Shown here: positions 43,106 to 55,094 of the stretch, one piece after another
Layout: the number at the start of each line of letters is the position of its first letter
Position numbering within the stretch: position 1 is the first letter of the stretch
Origin: Bedellia somnulentella
Taxonomy: Eukaryota > Arthropoda > Insecta > Lepidoptera > Bedelliidae
Reading direction: 5' to 3'
Length of the DNA stretch: 64,000 nucleotides
Assembly: GCA_963576735.1 (NCBI GenBank)
Contig: OY755190.1
Coordinates: 1,047,695 to 1,111,694, forward strand
Program-made: the position numbers and the translations under genes
The notes under the pieces: model-generated
Database searches by the model: none
What the model was told of the DNA's origin: nothing
The model's input: only the letters and a program-made list of their open reading frames with translations

Positions 43106-44160
43106 AGTAAGGAAGTACAATTATAAAGAGATAACACACGTTACCTTTTTAAAATAAATATAGAATTCTACCAAATTATTAATAGCTTAACTCATTAACC
43201 TAACCAATTTTATATTTTAACCCACGTCATCTACCCCATTTTGAATTATCAGCGTTAATATAAATATTCTCTATGAAGTCTTCATACGGCGAATATCGAT
43301 AGAGCAGAGCAAATCAATGATTGTGGTGTTCATACAAAATTATTGTGGGCAACGCGCCATTTTGTAAAAGTTATTTTACGTCCGTCAATAATTTTATTAG
43401 GGATAGTTTATTAAATTACACTTAAATTATATTGAATTAGGTTCGAGGTTAACCTTTGTACAATCACTTTGTAGTGGCGGGAAGTTTAAGTTTTCTTCGC
43501 AACTTGACTATAAAATCGAATTTATAGACGAGTTGTATCGTTGTCTTGGTTATGTAAGAATATTTAAAATCAGTGATGGGTCATCGGATTATATGTACGT
43601 TAGTTTTTTATGCTTAGTTTACGCGATAAGTTAAGTATACCCGTAAAGATAAGCAGAGTTCATTCTTACATTATATGACATAGTCAAATGGTTCGTGAGC
43701 ATTGAACATGATAGAAAATACATTGTTGCATAACTATATATAAATCCGCCATGAGGTTTATTTTACCAATCACAATATTTTCCTCACCGTTTACTGGGTC
43801 GACTTTATCACAATTTTAAGTCTTTGCTTTATAATTTGAGATTCAGCTTCTACTATTCAAAAAAACACTGATTTTACGTGAGAATACGCATAATATAAAT
43901 TCCCTTATACTATTTTACCCAAAATTACCAATTTTGTGACAGTCATAGGACTTCCGGGAGTTAGGAGCCAAGCATTGGGTGAATGACATAAACCGCCCGC
44001 TTCGTCACAAGTGTGTCCTCTCTGTGTCCGATTTAGATTAAGTACACACACTTTTGCCTTATAGATGGAGTAGGTTTCTTTCCTTTTTTCTCTGTTACAG
44101 TATTTGTTTCTTATTATTTAATTATAATTTTTTGCTTTATGTATTATTTAGTATGTAGTA
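43106..44160. other. No gene recognised
   Basis: Mixed composition; no long frame and no repeat assigned. Confidence 0.4.
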
Positions 44161-44350
44161 GATATATAAGTTTGAGGTGTTGGCTGAAAACCAGCGTACT
44201 CAGCGTTTGTGTCCTGCGAGACTTGGGTACATTTCATGCTGAGCCAAGCCCTTTTTGGTATCTAATGTTGGTAACATGTTGTATCTAATTGTTAAATACT
44301 GTTTGTAATTTTGTTTTTAATACCAAATAAACATTTTACTTACTTACTTA
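44161..44350 (+). mobile_element. Family D LINE 3' end with (TTAC)n tail
   Basis: GGTGTTGGCTGAAAACCAGC, GCTGAGCCAAGCCCTTTTTGG, ACCAAATAAACATT, then TTAC repeats: the layout of a lepidopteran LINE 3' UTR. Confidence 0.55.
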
Positions 44351-45417
44351 CGAAGCGGCATAGCTTAAACTAGCAACCAAATAGTTCTTAAATGCATAAC
44401 TAAACGTCTACCCTTTCATATTTATTGCGTATTTTCAAAACAGTTTAACCATTCAATATCTTTTAAAATGGCGTCGTAATATTTTATTTGCCGCCATTAT
44501 TATCGACGACGTGTGTTGCACGTCTTCCCGCGCTTTTATTACTTTTTATTATGACTTTTTTTTCTTCCTCGCGGGGTTTGGGCTCAGTTTTTGAATGACG
44601 ACGATTTTTATTTAATCGATTCGATTGTAGGGTACATTGTATAATATTTTTATACATTTTATGAGAAATGTGTTTAACTGATGTGAGTGCGCTAAGTTGT
44701 ATGTAGGTAATGTAAATAAAAATGTAAAATAAATAAAAATAAAAAAAATAAATGTGATGTGTTGTGCAGTACTGTGTGTTAGACAATATGAAACAAATCA
44801 GATAAATGATTTTCCTCCACCGGAATACCACGATTCAATTACAGTACTCAAATCATTTACATTATACCACCAATGATAGGATTTTACCAACAAAAACTTC
44901 AGTTTGTCATGCAGTATCTCATCCGTGTAGAGTGAGTGTAGAAAAGCGCTAGTCCATAAGCTTCTCTGCAGTATCATAAAAGTTATTCAGGCATCTGAAA
45001 ATTGGGATTACTATCAAGAATCACGTTCAAATTGTCAACAAGGAATAAATTGGTAAACTATTAATCCTGAATTTCAATCAAATCTAAGGAATTATTGATC
45101 CTAAACCTCTGGAAACCTTTTGTAAGTATAAAGTTGTATGTTCACTTATGAATATATGCAAACAAAATTCAAAATAGAAATACCAACGTCTAAGCAATGC
45201 AAATATATTACGAATGAATATAAACGATCTTAGACATGGCATATCAGAAAATATGTTAACAATAAAAGCGGCTTCATAGATATATGGCGCACTTACTTGG
45301 ATAGAGAATGGAAGGGTGGGATATCCGAATGAAAATTTCGATTCTGATATTAGGTGGAGATAAAAAAATCAAGCATATTCGTACAAATCGAACAAGGTTT
45401 ACCAGCTATTTTTTACT
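44351..45417. other. No gene recognised
   Basis: A 115-codon minus-strand frame at 44484-44831 is rich in Tyr, Phe and Ile from AT-rich DNA and shows no domain. Confidence 0.35.
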
Positions 45418-45482
45418 GTTTAACAAGGTTGTTGACGGTCAATGATTATCTCAGTAGTAAGAAATTCCACATGGCTAAGTTG
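45418..45482 (+). mobile_element. SINE-B fragment (split by SINE-A)
   Basis: AACAAGGTTGTTGACGGTC to GGCTAAGTTG; resumes after the SINE-A. Confidence 0.75.
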
Positions 45483-45696
45483 TACATACATACATACATA
45501 TACTCACGGTTATAAATCCCTTAACGGGGTAGCTAGAGCTTTGGAATGAGAAAAGATGGTAATAATAAAGGTTTTTGGTGACGGGTCTCCAACCACATCG
45601 CCCAAAAATCACTTAAAAGCCCCTAGACCCTTAGTCGCCGCTTACGATCACCCGTGGGTAGAAATGGGGTAGTGTTATTCTAAGCCGACACTACAC
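45483..45696 (-). mobile_element. SINE-A inserted in SINE-B
   Basis: TSD GGCTAAGTTG at 45473-45482 and 45697-45706. About 30 bp around the AGAAATTCCTCAGCC block is deleted. Confidence 0.9.
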
Positions 45697-45878
45697 GGCT
45701 AAGTTGCTAAGTCATTTTAACAGTATATTCGTACGAAAAGGCGATAAGTCTGCCTCTTATCACGTGGATGTGATACCCAAGCAAAACGTGGGTACTCTGA
45801 ATAACAGAAGACGTTCAGAAATATTAGTAAATATTAGTACCTCTACCACCCTTTCGATTTAGGGCGTGAACTTTAAGT
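45697..45878 (+). mobile_element. SINE-B 3' part (split)
   Basis: Continues to GGGCGTGAACTTTAAG; AATATTAGTA is duplicated in tandem near 45820. Confidence 0.75.
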
Positions 45879-46010
45879 TGAGTTGATTACAAAAAAAACT
45901 ATTTACTTTATATCTGTGAGAGATAGTGGATTATGTTAGGTCTTCTTATTTATTTATTTATAGTGCAGGTAGAGACTAGTGATTGCCATTAACAAATCCC
46001 TATTTATAAT

Positions 46011-46381
46011 AACATAACATAACACAACATAAACGTTCACGCCGAATATCCCCGAAGGGGTTGGCAGAGGTACTAATACTTCTGAACATCACGTGACTTT
46101 GTCACCTGGTGTTCAGAGTACCCACGTTTTGCATGGACAGTGTACTCACGTGATAGGGGGCAGGCCTATCGCTGTTTTGTACGAATACACTGTCACATGA
46201 CTGAGTAAAACTCAGCCATGTGGGTTTCCTCACGATGTTTTCCCTCACCGTTAACAACCATGATAAATTAACCACACACATGTCTTTAGAAAAGACAAAT
46301 TGGTGTAGGCCCGACCCAGGATTTGAACACTAGTCGTTTGCACGATAACTACGTGTTCTACCCACTGGGCTATCACGGTTG
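46011..46381 (-). mobile_element. SINE-B, full length
   Basis: TSD CCTATTTATAAT / CCTATTCATAAT (45999-46010, 46382-46393). The 371-bp copy shows the complete layout: tRNA-like head, GTCTTTTCTAAAGACA hairpin, central CACGTG-containing palindromes, CCCCTTCGGGG hairpin, tail. Confidence 0.95.
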
Positions 46382-46583
46382 CCTATTCATAATCTCGCAA
46401 TCATTACTATTAACTCGTTTATATTAATCGTAATATTCGTCGTTCCACCTTTATCTGCTACAAGAACATTCATTGGTAAAGGTACTTATAATCAAAAACA
46501 TCAGTTGACATTGACATTATTTTTGTCTATACATTTTTTTACGTAACAGGGGAAATCCTAATTACTGCTTTGCATTATTAAAC

Positions 46584-46712
46584 ACATACATACATATACT
46601 CACGGCTGTAAATCCCATGAAGGGGTAGCCAGAGCTAGGGAATTAGAAATTACTCAGCCACTTTTGGAAGTTGCGTGGGGAAAAGATGGTGAAATAAAGG
46701 TTTTTGGTGATG
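46584..46712 (-). mobile_element. SINE-A, 5'-truncated, perfect TSD
   Basis: TSD GCATTATTAAAC at 46572-46583 and 46713-46724; 129 bp inserted. Confidence 0.9.
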
Positions 46713-46724
46713 GCATTATTAAAC

Positions 46725-47407
46725 CCAACTAAATAAAACACATTCATGTTACTTTCTTCACTTTAAAAACCTTGTTAACATAAAAAAACAAGGCTATAAA
46801 ACATCGAAACTACCCCGATGAAGTCAACCACATTGTCACAACGGTTGATGTCTAATGAGGGGTAAAGTATTGTTGGGAAAAATCTAAACACGAAACAATA
46901 CGATCTTCGTATTTCACTATCAAGTATTTTCACTCGCATGCATGAGATGGGGGCGGGTATGTTATGGAATAGTATAATAACTCCAGAAAATCATATTTAT
47001 ATTTTTACATGTATTATCGTTTTGGCCTATCAATATAATATTAAATTATTATATTATTCTGTTACGTTTGTTCTAAGTTTGCTGCTCTATTGCGTTATTG
47101 TAAGGACGTGATTATGTATGACTTTGTTCATTGGGTTCTTACTTCTTACCCATCATGTGTGTGACATCACCCATCTTAGATGTGAGACTGCTGACTTACT
47201 CGCCACGGAGGTCTAAGGAAAAAAATAATTAAATATAATTACCCCCAATCACAGGGTGCATCAATTATTAAATCGTTAAATTTTCCCTTATTTTATTATT
47301 TATTTTATTTTTTTTGGAAGATTAACTTCCAAATAAAATAATTTATTAATAAAAACAAAATCCGGCCATTGATTTGTGACACGATTAATTGTAATTAGAA
47401 TATTCTT
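46725..47407. other. No feature recognised
   Basis: Unassigned AT-rich spacer. Confidence 0.4.
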
Positions 47408-47556
47408 GTTCTAGAAAACCTCATGTCAGTCATTTGACACTGTCAAATGTTGTTTGTTTGATCAATTGGCAGAGCGACGGGGGCGTATACCCGGAGGCCG
47501 TGGGTTCGATCCCCGCCGGTATCGAAATTTTTCTTTCATTTATTTATTAGCGATAA
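47408..47556 (+). mobile_element. SINE-C, partial
   Basis: Core on the plus strand (GGCAGAGCGACGGGGGCG, GGGTTCGATCCCCGCC) and the following arm. A minus-strand tail scrap, GAAAACCTCATGTCAG, precedes it. Confidence 0.7.
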
Positions 47557-47739
47557 ATGTCGTTACGCGTCTTTGAGAACTTCTACTATCATCACTAATC
47601 ATTTAATAAAAAATAAATTCATTCAATAATTTTTACCTCCACACAGATCCACAAAAAACAACTTCAAAACAACCCAGTAATATAAAAAAGTATGGTATAA
47701 ATATAAAAAAAAACAGTAATAATAGTAATCAATCCCAAA

Positions 47740-47962
47740 GTGTACCGACTGTTCTGCAAGTTGCATCCCAGTGGGGGTGAAAGACACCCTTCGAAAGCTC
47801 CACCGGCGGAATCTTCTCTGGATGGATGTTCTAATATTCAAATGGGATACGGAACTATTATTGTTGGAGCTACTGTCGATAACTACTGTGCTGGTTTCGT
47901 CTTGGTACTTGTCATGATACTTGATCATGGTGGTGACATTGTATTTTTTAGACCGTAGGAAG
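47740..47962 (-). CDS. Candidate host-gene exon, unrecognised
   Basis: This minus-strand stretch reads as protein with C/G-rich third codon positions inside AT-rich surroundings, unlike the transposon debris around it. The peptide includes YNVTTMIKYHDKYQDETSTV, a Ser/Asn-rich run (SSSNNNSSVS), then a basic segment (IQRRFRRWSFRRVSFTPTG). Downstream of GMQLAEQS the frame enters low-complexity Tyr/Phe codons, which suggests intron. A possible donor GTACAC lies there, but no convincing acceptor or polypyrimidine tract was found upstream, where a SINE-C tail abuts. I do not recognise the protein. It could be one internal exon of a membrane or signalling protein, or a chance frame. Confidence 0.3.
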
Positions 47963-48098
47963 ATTAGTCTTTCTTTTACATGAAAACATAATGTGGGGAT
48001 TATTACTAATCAATTAAGCAAATACAAATTTTCGCGCTCAGTTGGCAGAGCGACGGGGGCGTATACCCGGATGTCGTGGGTTCAATTCTGTAGGAAGA
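47963..48098 (-). mobile_element. SINE-C with inverted core
   Basis: The tail points left (CATGAAAACATAATGTGGGG), but the tRNA-like core that follows is on the plus strand (CAGTTGGCAGAGCGACGGGG): the same flip as at 11732. Confidence 0.65.
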
Positions 48099-49084
48099 TG
48101 TTAATCTCTTTGTTCTTCTCTAATTCTTGATTTTTTGCGACTGGAAAACAGTTGTCTGCGGTAACAATGTATAATTTGCATTGAGGTTACTTTTCTCATA
48201 AGTTTGATTAAGAATCTGTTTAGTAAAACCTACTTTTAATAATTTGTTTATTCGATGTTAAGTTTATATTTAAAAAAATCTCTGCTGTCTAAATGCCTAT
48301 GGTTAGTTTCTTTTAAGTCAATGACGATAAGTTTTCAGTTATAAAAGAGATTAATTAATCGATAGGTGGCTTAAGATACTTGTTTTTTTGATTTAGATTA
48401 TTTTGATAAGATCAGTTTTTTTGTGTCCTGAATAAGTCCAAGTGCTCTCTAGTTCATTGCTTGGGTTGATACACCGTCTGTTGAACAAGTATAAAATTAC
48501 TGATATATTTTCATGACATTTTTCTTAACGCACAGTTAATAACTATAATCAAACAGCATACTTACTTTAAAAAAGACAAAGGCCTGTTAAATTTCCTTCA
48601 ATATTAAGACCAAGACCTCCAATAGTCTTGAACTAAGTACTAAAAGATATATACTGAAAACTATTTGTTGACACCTATCCATATAAAAAAGACACATACA
48701 TATGTTAATCACAATAAAACAACTCTCACAATAAAGCTCCTACACAATCACGAACCCACAACTTAACCCGACAAACGTCAAACGAGCTGTCAAAAAGTCA
48801 AAAGTACCAAGTCACTTTTCACAGATTATACAAACTTCTTTGCATACTTCGCGCAATGTCTGAGTGTCAGTATATGATACGTCACAGATATTATATTGTC
48901 TGCCTACAGTGCTGGGGTATCGAAAAACTGGGGTGGCGGGAGACTAATTATTGTGTGCCGAATCTCTTGTATGATGGAATGAATTTGAGTTTTCTTGAAA
49001 GATTTGTCTGTTTTTGGCAGATCTTTTGGCTGTTAGGAAAAGGTTTGTTAATGTTATGATGATTTACTTGGGTTTAGATCACAT
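48099..49084. other. No gene recognised
   Basis: AT-rich; a 67-codon plus-strand frame at 48856-49059 shows no domain. Confidence 0.4.
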
Positions 49085-49096
49085 TTACGGATAATT

Positions 49097-49320
49097 AGCT
49101 GTGTAGTGTCGGCTTAGTATAGCACTACCCCATTTCTTCCGGTGGGTGTACGTAAGAGGCGATAAACGGTATTGGGGCTTTAAAGGGATTTTTGGGCCAT
49201 CACCAACAACCTTTATTTTACCATCTTTTCCCCACTCAACTTTCCGAAAGTGGCTGAGGAATTTTTCATTCCTTGGCTCTGGCTACCCCATCTAGGGATT
49301 TTTAGCCGTGAGTATGTATG
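49097..49320 (+). mobile_element. SINE-A with internal deletion
   Basis: TSD TTACGGATAATT at 49085-49096 and 49321-49332. About 20 bp (the GATGCGGTTGGAGACC region) is lost. Confidence 0.9.
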
Positions 49321-49351
49321 TTACGGATAATTCAACACATTATTTCTTTTA

Positions 49352-49392
49352 TCCGAATGTGTCCTTCGGGGTCGTCCTCTACTGACATGATT
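49352..49392 (-). mobile_element. RTE LINE internal scrap
   Basis: ATCCGAATGTGTCCTTCGGG and GTCGTCCTCTACTGACAT match the RGRPRRTHLD-coding segment only. Confidence 0.6.
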
Positions 49393-49732
49393 GCTTTTCC
49401 TTCTTAAGATGGCTGATGAATTAGGTATTTATTCCGAGGCTCTGGCAACCTTTGAGCCTACAGTACCTATAGCTAGAGTAAAGAAATCAAACATAAGACC
49501 GACGTCGACATCAAATAAATTTAGTAGCACGCTACTACATGGAAAATTACATGTGATATTCAGAATTATCAATTCATCAGCCACTTTTGAAAATTGAGAG
49601 GGATCTTTTTTATATACAAAAGGAGTTTTTGAGCCACGTCGCCCAACAATTATTTAAAATACTAGTAGTCGGAAGTAGCCTTGTGAGACACTAAAAATGG
49701 ATTACTGTTATTTGAAGCCGATACTACACAGT
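49393..49732 (-). mobile_element. SINE-A remnant with inserted sequence
   Basis: The 5' half (CATCAGCCACTTTTG to GAAGCCGATACTACACAG) is readable at 49565-49732. About 150 bp of unrelated sequence separates it from a decayed 3' piece. Confidence 0.4.
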
Positions 49733-49779
49733 GATTTGTAAATTCATACATTCATACACTTAAATTAATTAATTAAATT

Positions 49780-50053
49780 GCTGTGTAGTATCGGCTTCGC
49801 TGTGTAGTCTCGGCTTAGAATAGCACCAACCCATTTCTTCCGGTGGGTGTACGTAAAAGACGACTAACGGTATTGGGGCTTTTAAGGGATTTTTGGGCGA
49901 TGCGGTTGGAGACTCATCACCAAGAACCTTTATTTCTCCATCTATTCCTCACGCACCTTCCAAAAGTGGCTGAGGAATTTCTAATTCCTTAGCTCTGGCT
50001 ACCCCTTTCTTGGGATTTATAGCCGTGAGTATATGTATGTAATGTATGTATGT
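49780..50053 (+). mobile_element. SINE-A with doubled head
   Basis: GCTGTGTAGTATCGGCTTC precedes a second GCTGTGTAGTCTCGGC. TSD ATACACTTAAA at 49754-49764 and 50054-50064, with 15 filler bases before the first head. Confidence 0.9.
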
Positions 50054-50064
50054 ATACACTTAAA

Positions 50065-50474
50065 AAAACCTTAAAACCGACATTAACAATATAGAATGCA
50101 ATAAGCTAAAAAGGAAACTACAACATTAAAAGTATTTTAAAAACGCGTTCCCATCACTAAATCGCGGAAGCCACATCGAGCACAGCTCATTAATTCCATC
50201 GGTTTATCTGTATTTTTGACATGTGAAGTTGAATCGTGGATGTGAAGGGATGGGGTGAAGTTGTACTTGACTATGTCTTGACTTTGCGGGTGTTTAGCTC
50301 ACGGCTATCAATTTCCAACTTTGTGTGTGAGGATTTAGTTGTGATAGAAATTTGATCTGTGTTTTGAGGTTTGGAAAAAAATACAAGTGTACGATATAAT
50401 TTTATTTACTTAAGCAGTTTTGGTAGGTCAATAGAAACATTACAACCTCTCCTACAATAGAGCCAAAACCTCAA
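50065..50474. other. No feature recognised
   Basis: Unassigned spacer. Confidence 0.4.
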
Positions 50475-50536
50475 AGGCAGAAGTACTTATACTTCTAAAA
50501 ATCACATGGCATTATGTCACGTGGTGATCAGAGTAT
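50475..50536 (-). mobile_element. SINE-B fragment (split by family E)
   Basis: ACTTATACTTCTAAAAATCAC to GATCAGAGTA; resumes at 50723. Confidence 0.6.
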
Positions 50537-50722
50537 TAGAGAGATTAGAGCGGAGCTATCCGCTTTAAGTGGTTAGACCGAGCTCGTAACCATTTTGTCC
50601 TTTTTTTTTAATTGTTATTTAATTAGTTCTTCTTTTTTAACTTCTTTTCACTGTATGATTGTATATATTTTTTGTTGTATGTGTAAAAAGACAAATAAAA
50701 TCTTTTTATTTATTTATTTATT
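50537..50722 (+). mobile_element. Family E retroposon inserted in SINE-B
   Basis: GAGCTATCCGCTTTAAGTGG to AAAGACAAATAAAATCTTTT and (TTTA)n. Same family as 11429-11599, opposite orientation. Confidence 0.6.
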
Positions 50723-50882
50723 CACGTTTTTTTTTGACACTGTCACGTGACCGAGTACAATTTGACCATCTGGGTTTCCTCACAATGGTTGTCACACCAT
50801 GATAAATTAACCACACATATAAGTTTTGAAAAGTTATATTCGTTTTAGCCCAACTCGGGATTTGAACTCACACCTAACTGTT
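50723..50882 (-). mobile_element. SINE-B 5' part (split)
   Basis: CACTGTCACGTGACCGAG, GGGTTTCCTCACAATGG and ATGATAAATTAACCACACAT in SINE-B order; the head ends near GGGATTTGAACTCACACC. Confidence 0.65.
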
Positions 50883-51164
50883 AATAAGTAATAGTAATAG
50901 TAATAAGTTAATAGGCGATTGTTGTATTTTGGGGAACGAGATTACCAACCCTTCATTAAAATACTTGGTACACTTTTTTTCCCGGTTTACCATAAATTTG
51001 GCGAAGAAGTATATTATTTTCGAAAAAATACTTAGTTTTATCGTAGTTAAATAACCGAAATTGAGACCTACAAATTATGGATGACATCTTGCGTTCTGAA
51101 TGGAAAACTCGTTTGAAGTACTTTTTAATAAATAGGGGTTAATGGGTGACTATAGTGTCAATAA

Positions 51165-51425
51165 GCCGTGTAGTGTCGGCTTAGAATAGCACTACCCCGT
51201 TTCTACCGATGGGTGTACGTAAGGGGCGACTGACGGTATTGGGGCTTTTAAGGGATTTTTGGGCGATGCGGCTGGAGACCCATCACCAACAACCTTACTA
51301 AAGTAAACAAAATGGATGGTAAACCATCCTTTCCCTACTCAATTTTCCAAATGCGGCTGAGGAATTTCTAATTTCTTAGCTCTGGCTACCCCTTCTAGGG
51401 ATTTATAGCCGTGAGTATATGTATG
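51165..51425 (+). mobile_element. SINE-A with ~20-bp insertion
   Basis: TATAGTG flanks it (51151-51157, 51426-51432). An extra segment after ACAACCTT includes GGATGGTAAACCATCC, a small palindrome. Confidence 0.85.
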
Positions 51426-51432
51426 TATAGTG

Positions 51433-51822
51433 CCAAATTTCTTAGGATATTTAGCTTTGTGATAAACTTAGTTTTGAATTAGGTGCTTGTCACTTACGCG
51501 TGATGCTCAGACGACGATCTATTGTGCAAATTTAAATAGATTTAACAAATAGTTTAAAAAACGTTAATGTTAAGTATTACCCAGCACTCCATGAAAAAAA
51601 AAGAAATGATTTTCTGTACAGCAGGTTACAAAATATCATGTGGTTAACAAGTAATGAAGAAATTAATATAGTATACTCAAAGAAATTAGTACAATTAATG
51701 TACAAATCCATTACTATAACTGCAACTATGGATTTGATATTGTCAATTGCTTATAACATTATTTATTTATAGCAAACTACTACAGTATAGTTACCATCGA
51801 TCAGGAGATGTTTTCAGGTAAA
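51433..51822. other. No feature recognised
   Basis: AT-rich spacer. Confidence 0.4.
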
Positions 51823-51834
51823 AATTTTAACAAT

Positions 51835-52083
51835 GCTGTGTAGTGTCGGCTTAGAATAGCACTACCCCATTTCTTCCGGTGGGTGTACGTAAGAGGCGAC
51901 TAACGGTATTGGGGCTATTAAGGGATTTTTGGGCGATGCGGTTGGGGACCCATCACCAACAACCTTTATTTTTACCATTTTTTCCCCACTCTACTTTCCA
52001 AAAGTGGCCGAGGAACTTCTAGTTCCTCAGCTCTGGCTACCCCTTATAGGGATTTACAGCCGTGAGTATATGTATGTATGTAT
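51835..52083 (+). mobile_element. SINE-A, full length, perfect TSD
   Basis: TSD AATTTTAACAAT at 51823-51834 and 52084-52095, flush with the head. This defines the element as GCTGTGTAG...(TATG)3TA, 249 bp. Confidence 0.95.
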
Positions 52084-52149
52084 GTAATTTTAACAATCGT
52101 CATTTCACGTGCTAATCACAACTCTCCCATTACTTTGCCATACAATTTA

Positions 52150-52287
52150 TAAACATATAATTAGGGCTATAAATCCCAAAAAGGGGTAGCCAGAGTTTCA
52201 GAATCAGAAAATTCTTCAGTTTCTTCTGGAAATTTAGTGGGGAAAGATTCAATGTTTTGTCTAATTCTAAGCCGAAACTACACAACC
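52150..52287 (-). mobile_element. SINE-A, old, internally deleted
   Basis: CCCAAAAAGGGG hairpin subfamily; the middle third is missing. Confidence 0.7.
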
Positions 52288-52318
52288 ACTTCAAATTATA
52301 TCACATCAAATTTTCTCG

Positions 52319-52565
52319 ATGCTGTGCAATGTCGGCTTAGAATAGCACTACCCCATTTCTTCCGGTGGGTGTACGTAAGAGGCGACTGACGGTATTGGGG
52401 CTATTAAGGGATTTTTGGGCGATGCGGTTGGAGACCCATCACCAATACCTTTATTTTACCATCTATTCCCCACTCAACTTTCTAAAAGTGGCTGAGGAAT
52501 TTCTAATTCCTTAGCTCTGGCTACCCCTTCTAGGGATTTATAGCCGTGAGCATATGTATGTATTT
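52319..52565 (+). mobile_element. SINE-A, full length
   Basis: TSD AAATTTTCTCG at 52308-52318 and 52566-52576; two filler bases before the head. Confidence 0.95.
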
Positions 52566-52576
52566 AAATTTTCTCG

Positions 52577-55094
52577 CACCAAATTACGTTCAACCTACAA
52601 CAACAGTACGAAAACCGATACCGCCTCGTCAAACATTCTGAAGGCATCCTCTTCTAAACTGTGCTCTTATCGCGTACGACACTTACACTAGTTTTAATTA
52701 GAACTCGCATTTTGTAAGTCGAAAATTAATCAAATTAAACTGAGGTAATTTTAAGACGTCTTCGTGTTGACAGCGGCGGATGGTGTTATGCTGTAATGAC
52801 GGTAGTTGAGCTGAACTTTTAATCTGTTTAAGTAACTGTTTTTGGTAGAAGAAATAAGTTAATAACTATGAAAACTAACATTATTGCTCCTTACATGATG
52901 AAAAATTTATGATTGGATAGTTTCTCAGTTTATTTGATATAGGTTTTTTATTTTTTATTTATTTACTGTAAGTCTAGTTTTTTAACCAAATTATTAAATA
53001 TATTGATTACGACATCGCACGGCTTCGCTAAACCGTCAACCAGACTTAAATCCAATAATTAGTCTTAGAAACCACATGAAAAATAATTTAGCTGATATTA
53101 GAAACACACAATTCAAAGTTCGTTTTTAATATTATTTATTTAAATTACTTAAAACAGAAGTTAACCATTAACTTAAACTAAATCAAAAATAATAAAGGTT
53201 TAAAAGTAACAAAACAAAATTACGCAAAAAAACCGCCCCAAGCCATGCCCGGCCGGTTCCTGTCACACTGGTAGCAGTTCCACGCTGTACAGCGAGTGAG
53301 ATCCTCTGGACCAGAAATGCCCCTGAGCGGTAGTCCAATAAAAAAAATAAGAATAAAAGATAGTATTTTCTAAGACTCTCACGATTGTAAGGAAGTAAGT
53401 AAGAAAGTTGTTTTAATTGTAACAATTTTATGGTTTTCAGTTCCGCTCCTTTGAGATTCAGCTTTTAATTGCTCAACCATTGTAAAAGAAAAAAAGTCTA
53501 AATAGCAAGAAAAAGAAAAAAACGTTTGAATAGGCAAAGAATTTTTGGATGATCATTGGTAATACATATTCATATTAGCCTTTCAATTTGATTTGTTTGA
53601 TGACTCTATTATTAAGTAAAATTTTAGTTTTTGGTACGGTTAGGTTGGAGTTTTTTGGATGCATCAACCAATCACTAGTACCATCTTTAGTATATTTATT
53701 AATATTATTAATTAATTATTTATTATTACTAATTTACAGTCATTTAACAAACTGCTTCGTACAACATAAGCCCGTCCACCGATCGCGGTTAACAATACTA
53801 AAACACATTGTATTCAGTGAAAGTGATATTATCAGCTTCTAAATTCTGCGTAAGTTATTATATTTTAGTAGCTTTCACTCATGACTTAGTTTGTAGATTC
53901 AATATAGGCGACTATTTGGAATTTGCGAAATAATTTGGTATGCCAATTTTTTTCTAAAGTGATGCTGATTACAAAACCATTTCAAGATATTATGGTTATA
54001 AACAATATTTTCTTGAAATTATATCAACTGAAGCCAAGATGACTGTTATTTTATAAAAAAACTGTAACAGTGTTTGACCTTCAATGTTGTTTAAAAGACG
54101 AAGAATTTATTAATAAAATATCGAAACTCATAGGTTTGTTTAGTATAATATCGTAATAATTTCATTTGACATCACAAATTCTTGATATGTTTTGCAATCA
54201 GCAACATTTTTATAAATCATTTAGCTTCATTTGCATGTCACTACGTGATTTTATCGATCGATGACGTCTTTAAATACAAAAGTTGAGAAATCTTTAAAAA
54301 ATCGTAACTTTACAATTACTCATTTTAAATGGAAAATATTCAAATTAGTGTTTTATTTTCGTGTTTACCATCAAATAAAAATATTTAATTAATGCCAAAA
54401 AAACTTAGCATACCGAATTGGTTCGTTTAATATAAATGAAAAAAAAAATATCCTGCGCAAGGGTAATTTGTAGATAAGATAACATGAGATATAAACATGC
54501 TATATATTATTATAATTATACATACATTACAAAGTAGCAAAGTTTTTCATCATAGCCGTGATATTGTAAGCCCGAGCCAAAGACGAGAGTTTTAATAATA
54601 ATAATATAATAATTTTTATTTTTTAATGGCAAAATTCTCACTCATCATATTGCTATGCCAAGCAATTTAATACCTTCCTCAATAACATGGAAATCGTTGA
54701 CTGAAATAATTCGTAAAAAAGTCAGTAATTTTCGCATAAATATAAAAGATATCGCCATCCTAATAAGATTGACAAGAATCCAAAACGACCAATAAAAAAT
54801 GGGACTGATCCCATAAAACTATAAGGAGAAAATATGTTGTTGGCAATGTCCCTCTTATAAACATCGAGTGGAGTTAAAATAGAGGTAGCATGAGAATATA
54901 GAAAATAAAATCAATAACAAAAAACATAGGTGTAAGAAGCCATTATATATTGACACTGAAATATATTTTATCTCCATAGTAAATTAACCTAATAACTATT
55001 TTAACTGAAATAACAGTGTTTATTTTTTGTTGCACATTTATTAAAAATATATTTAGTCTACATTATTTATAAAGCCGTATCTATGTAATAAAAT
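52577..55094. other. 2.5 kb without recognised genes
   Basis: AT-rich. A less AT-rich patch at 53230-53340 (CCCGGCCGGTTCCTG region) may be a transposon remnant. Short frames at 53183-53425 (minus) and 53588-53842 (plus) show no domain. Confidence 0.4.

Noticed and set aside
44484..44831. 115-codon minus-strand protein with hydrophobic Tyr/Phe run
   Set aside because: Composition follows the local AT-rich sequence; no signal peptide pattern, domain or splice context.
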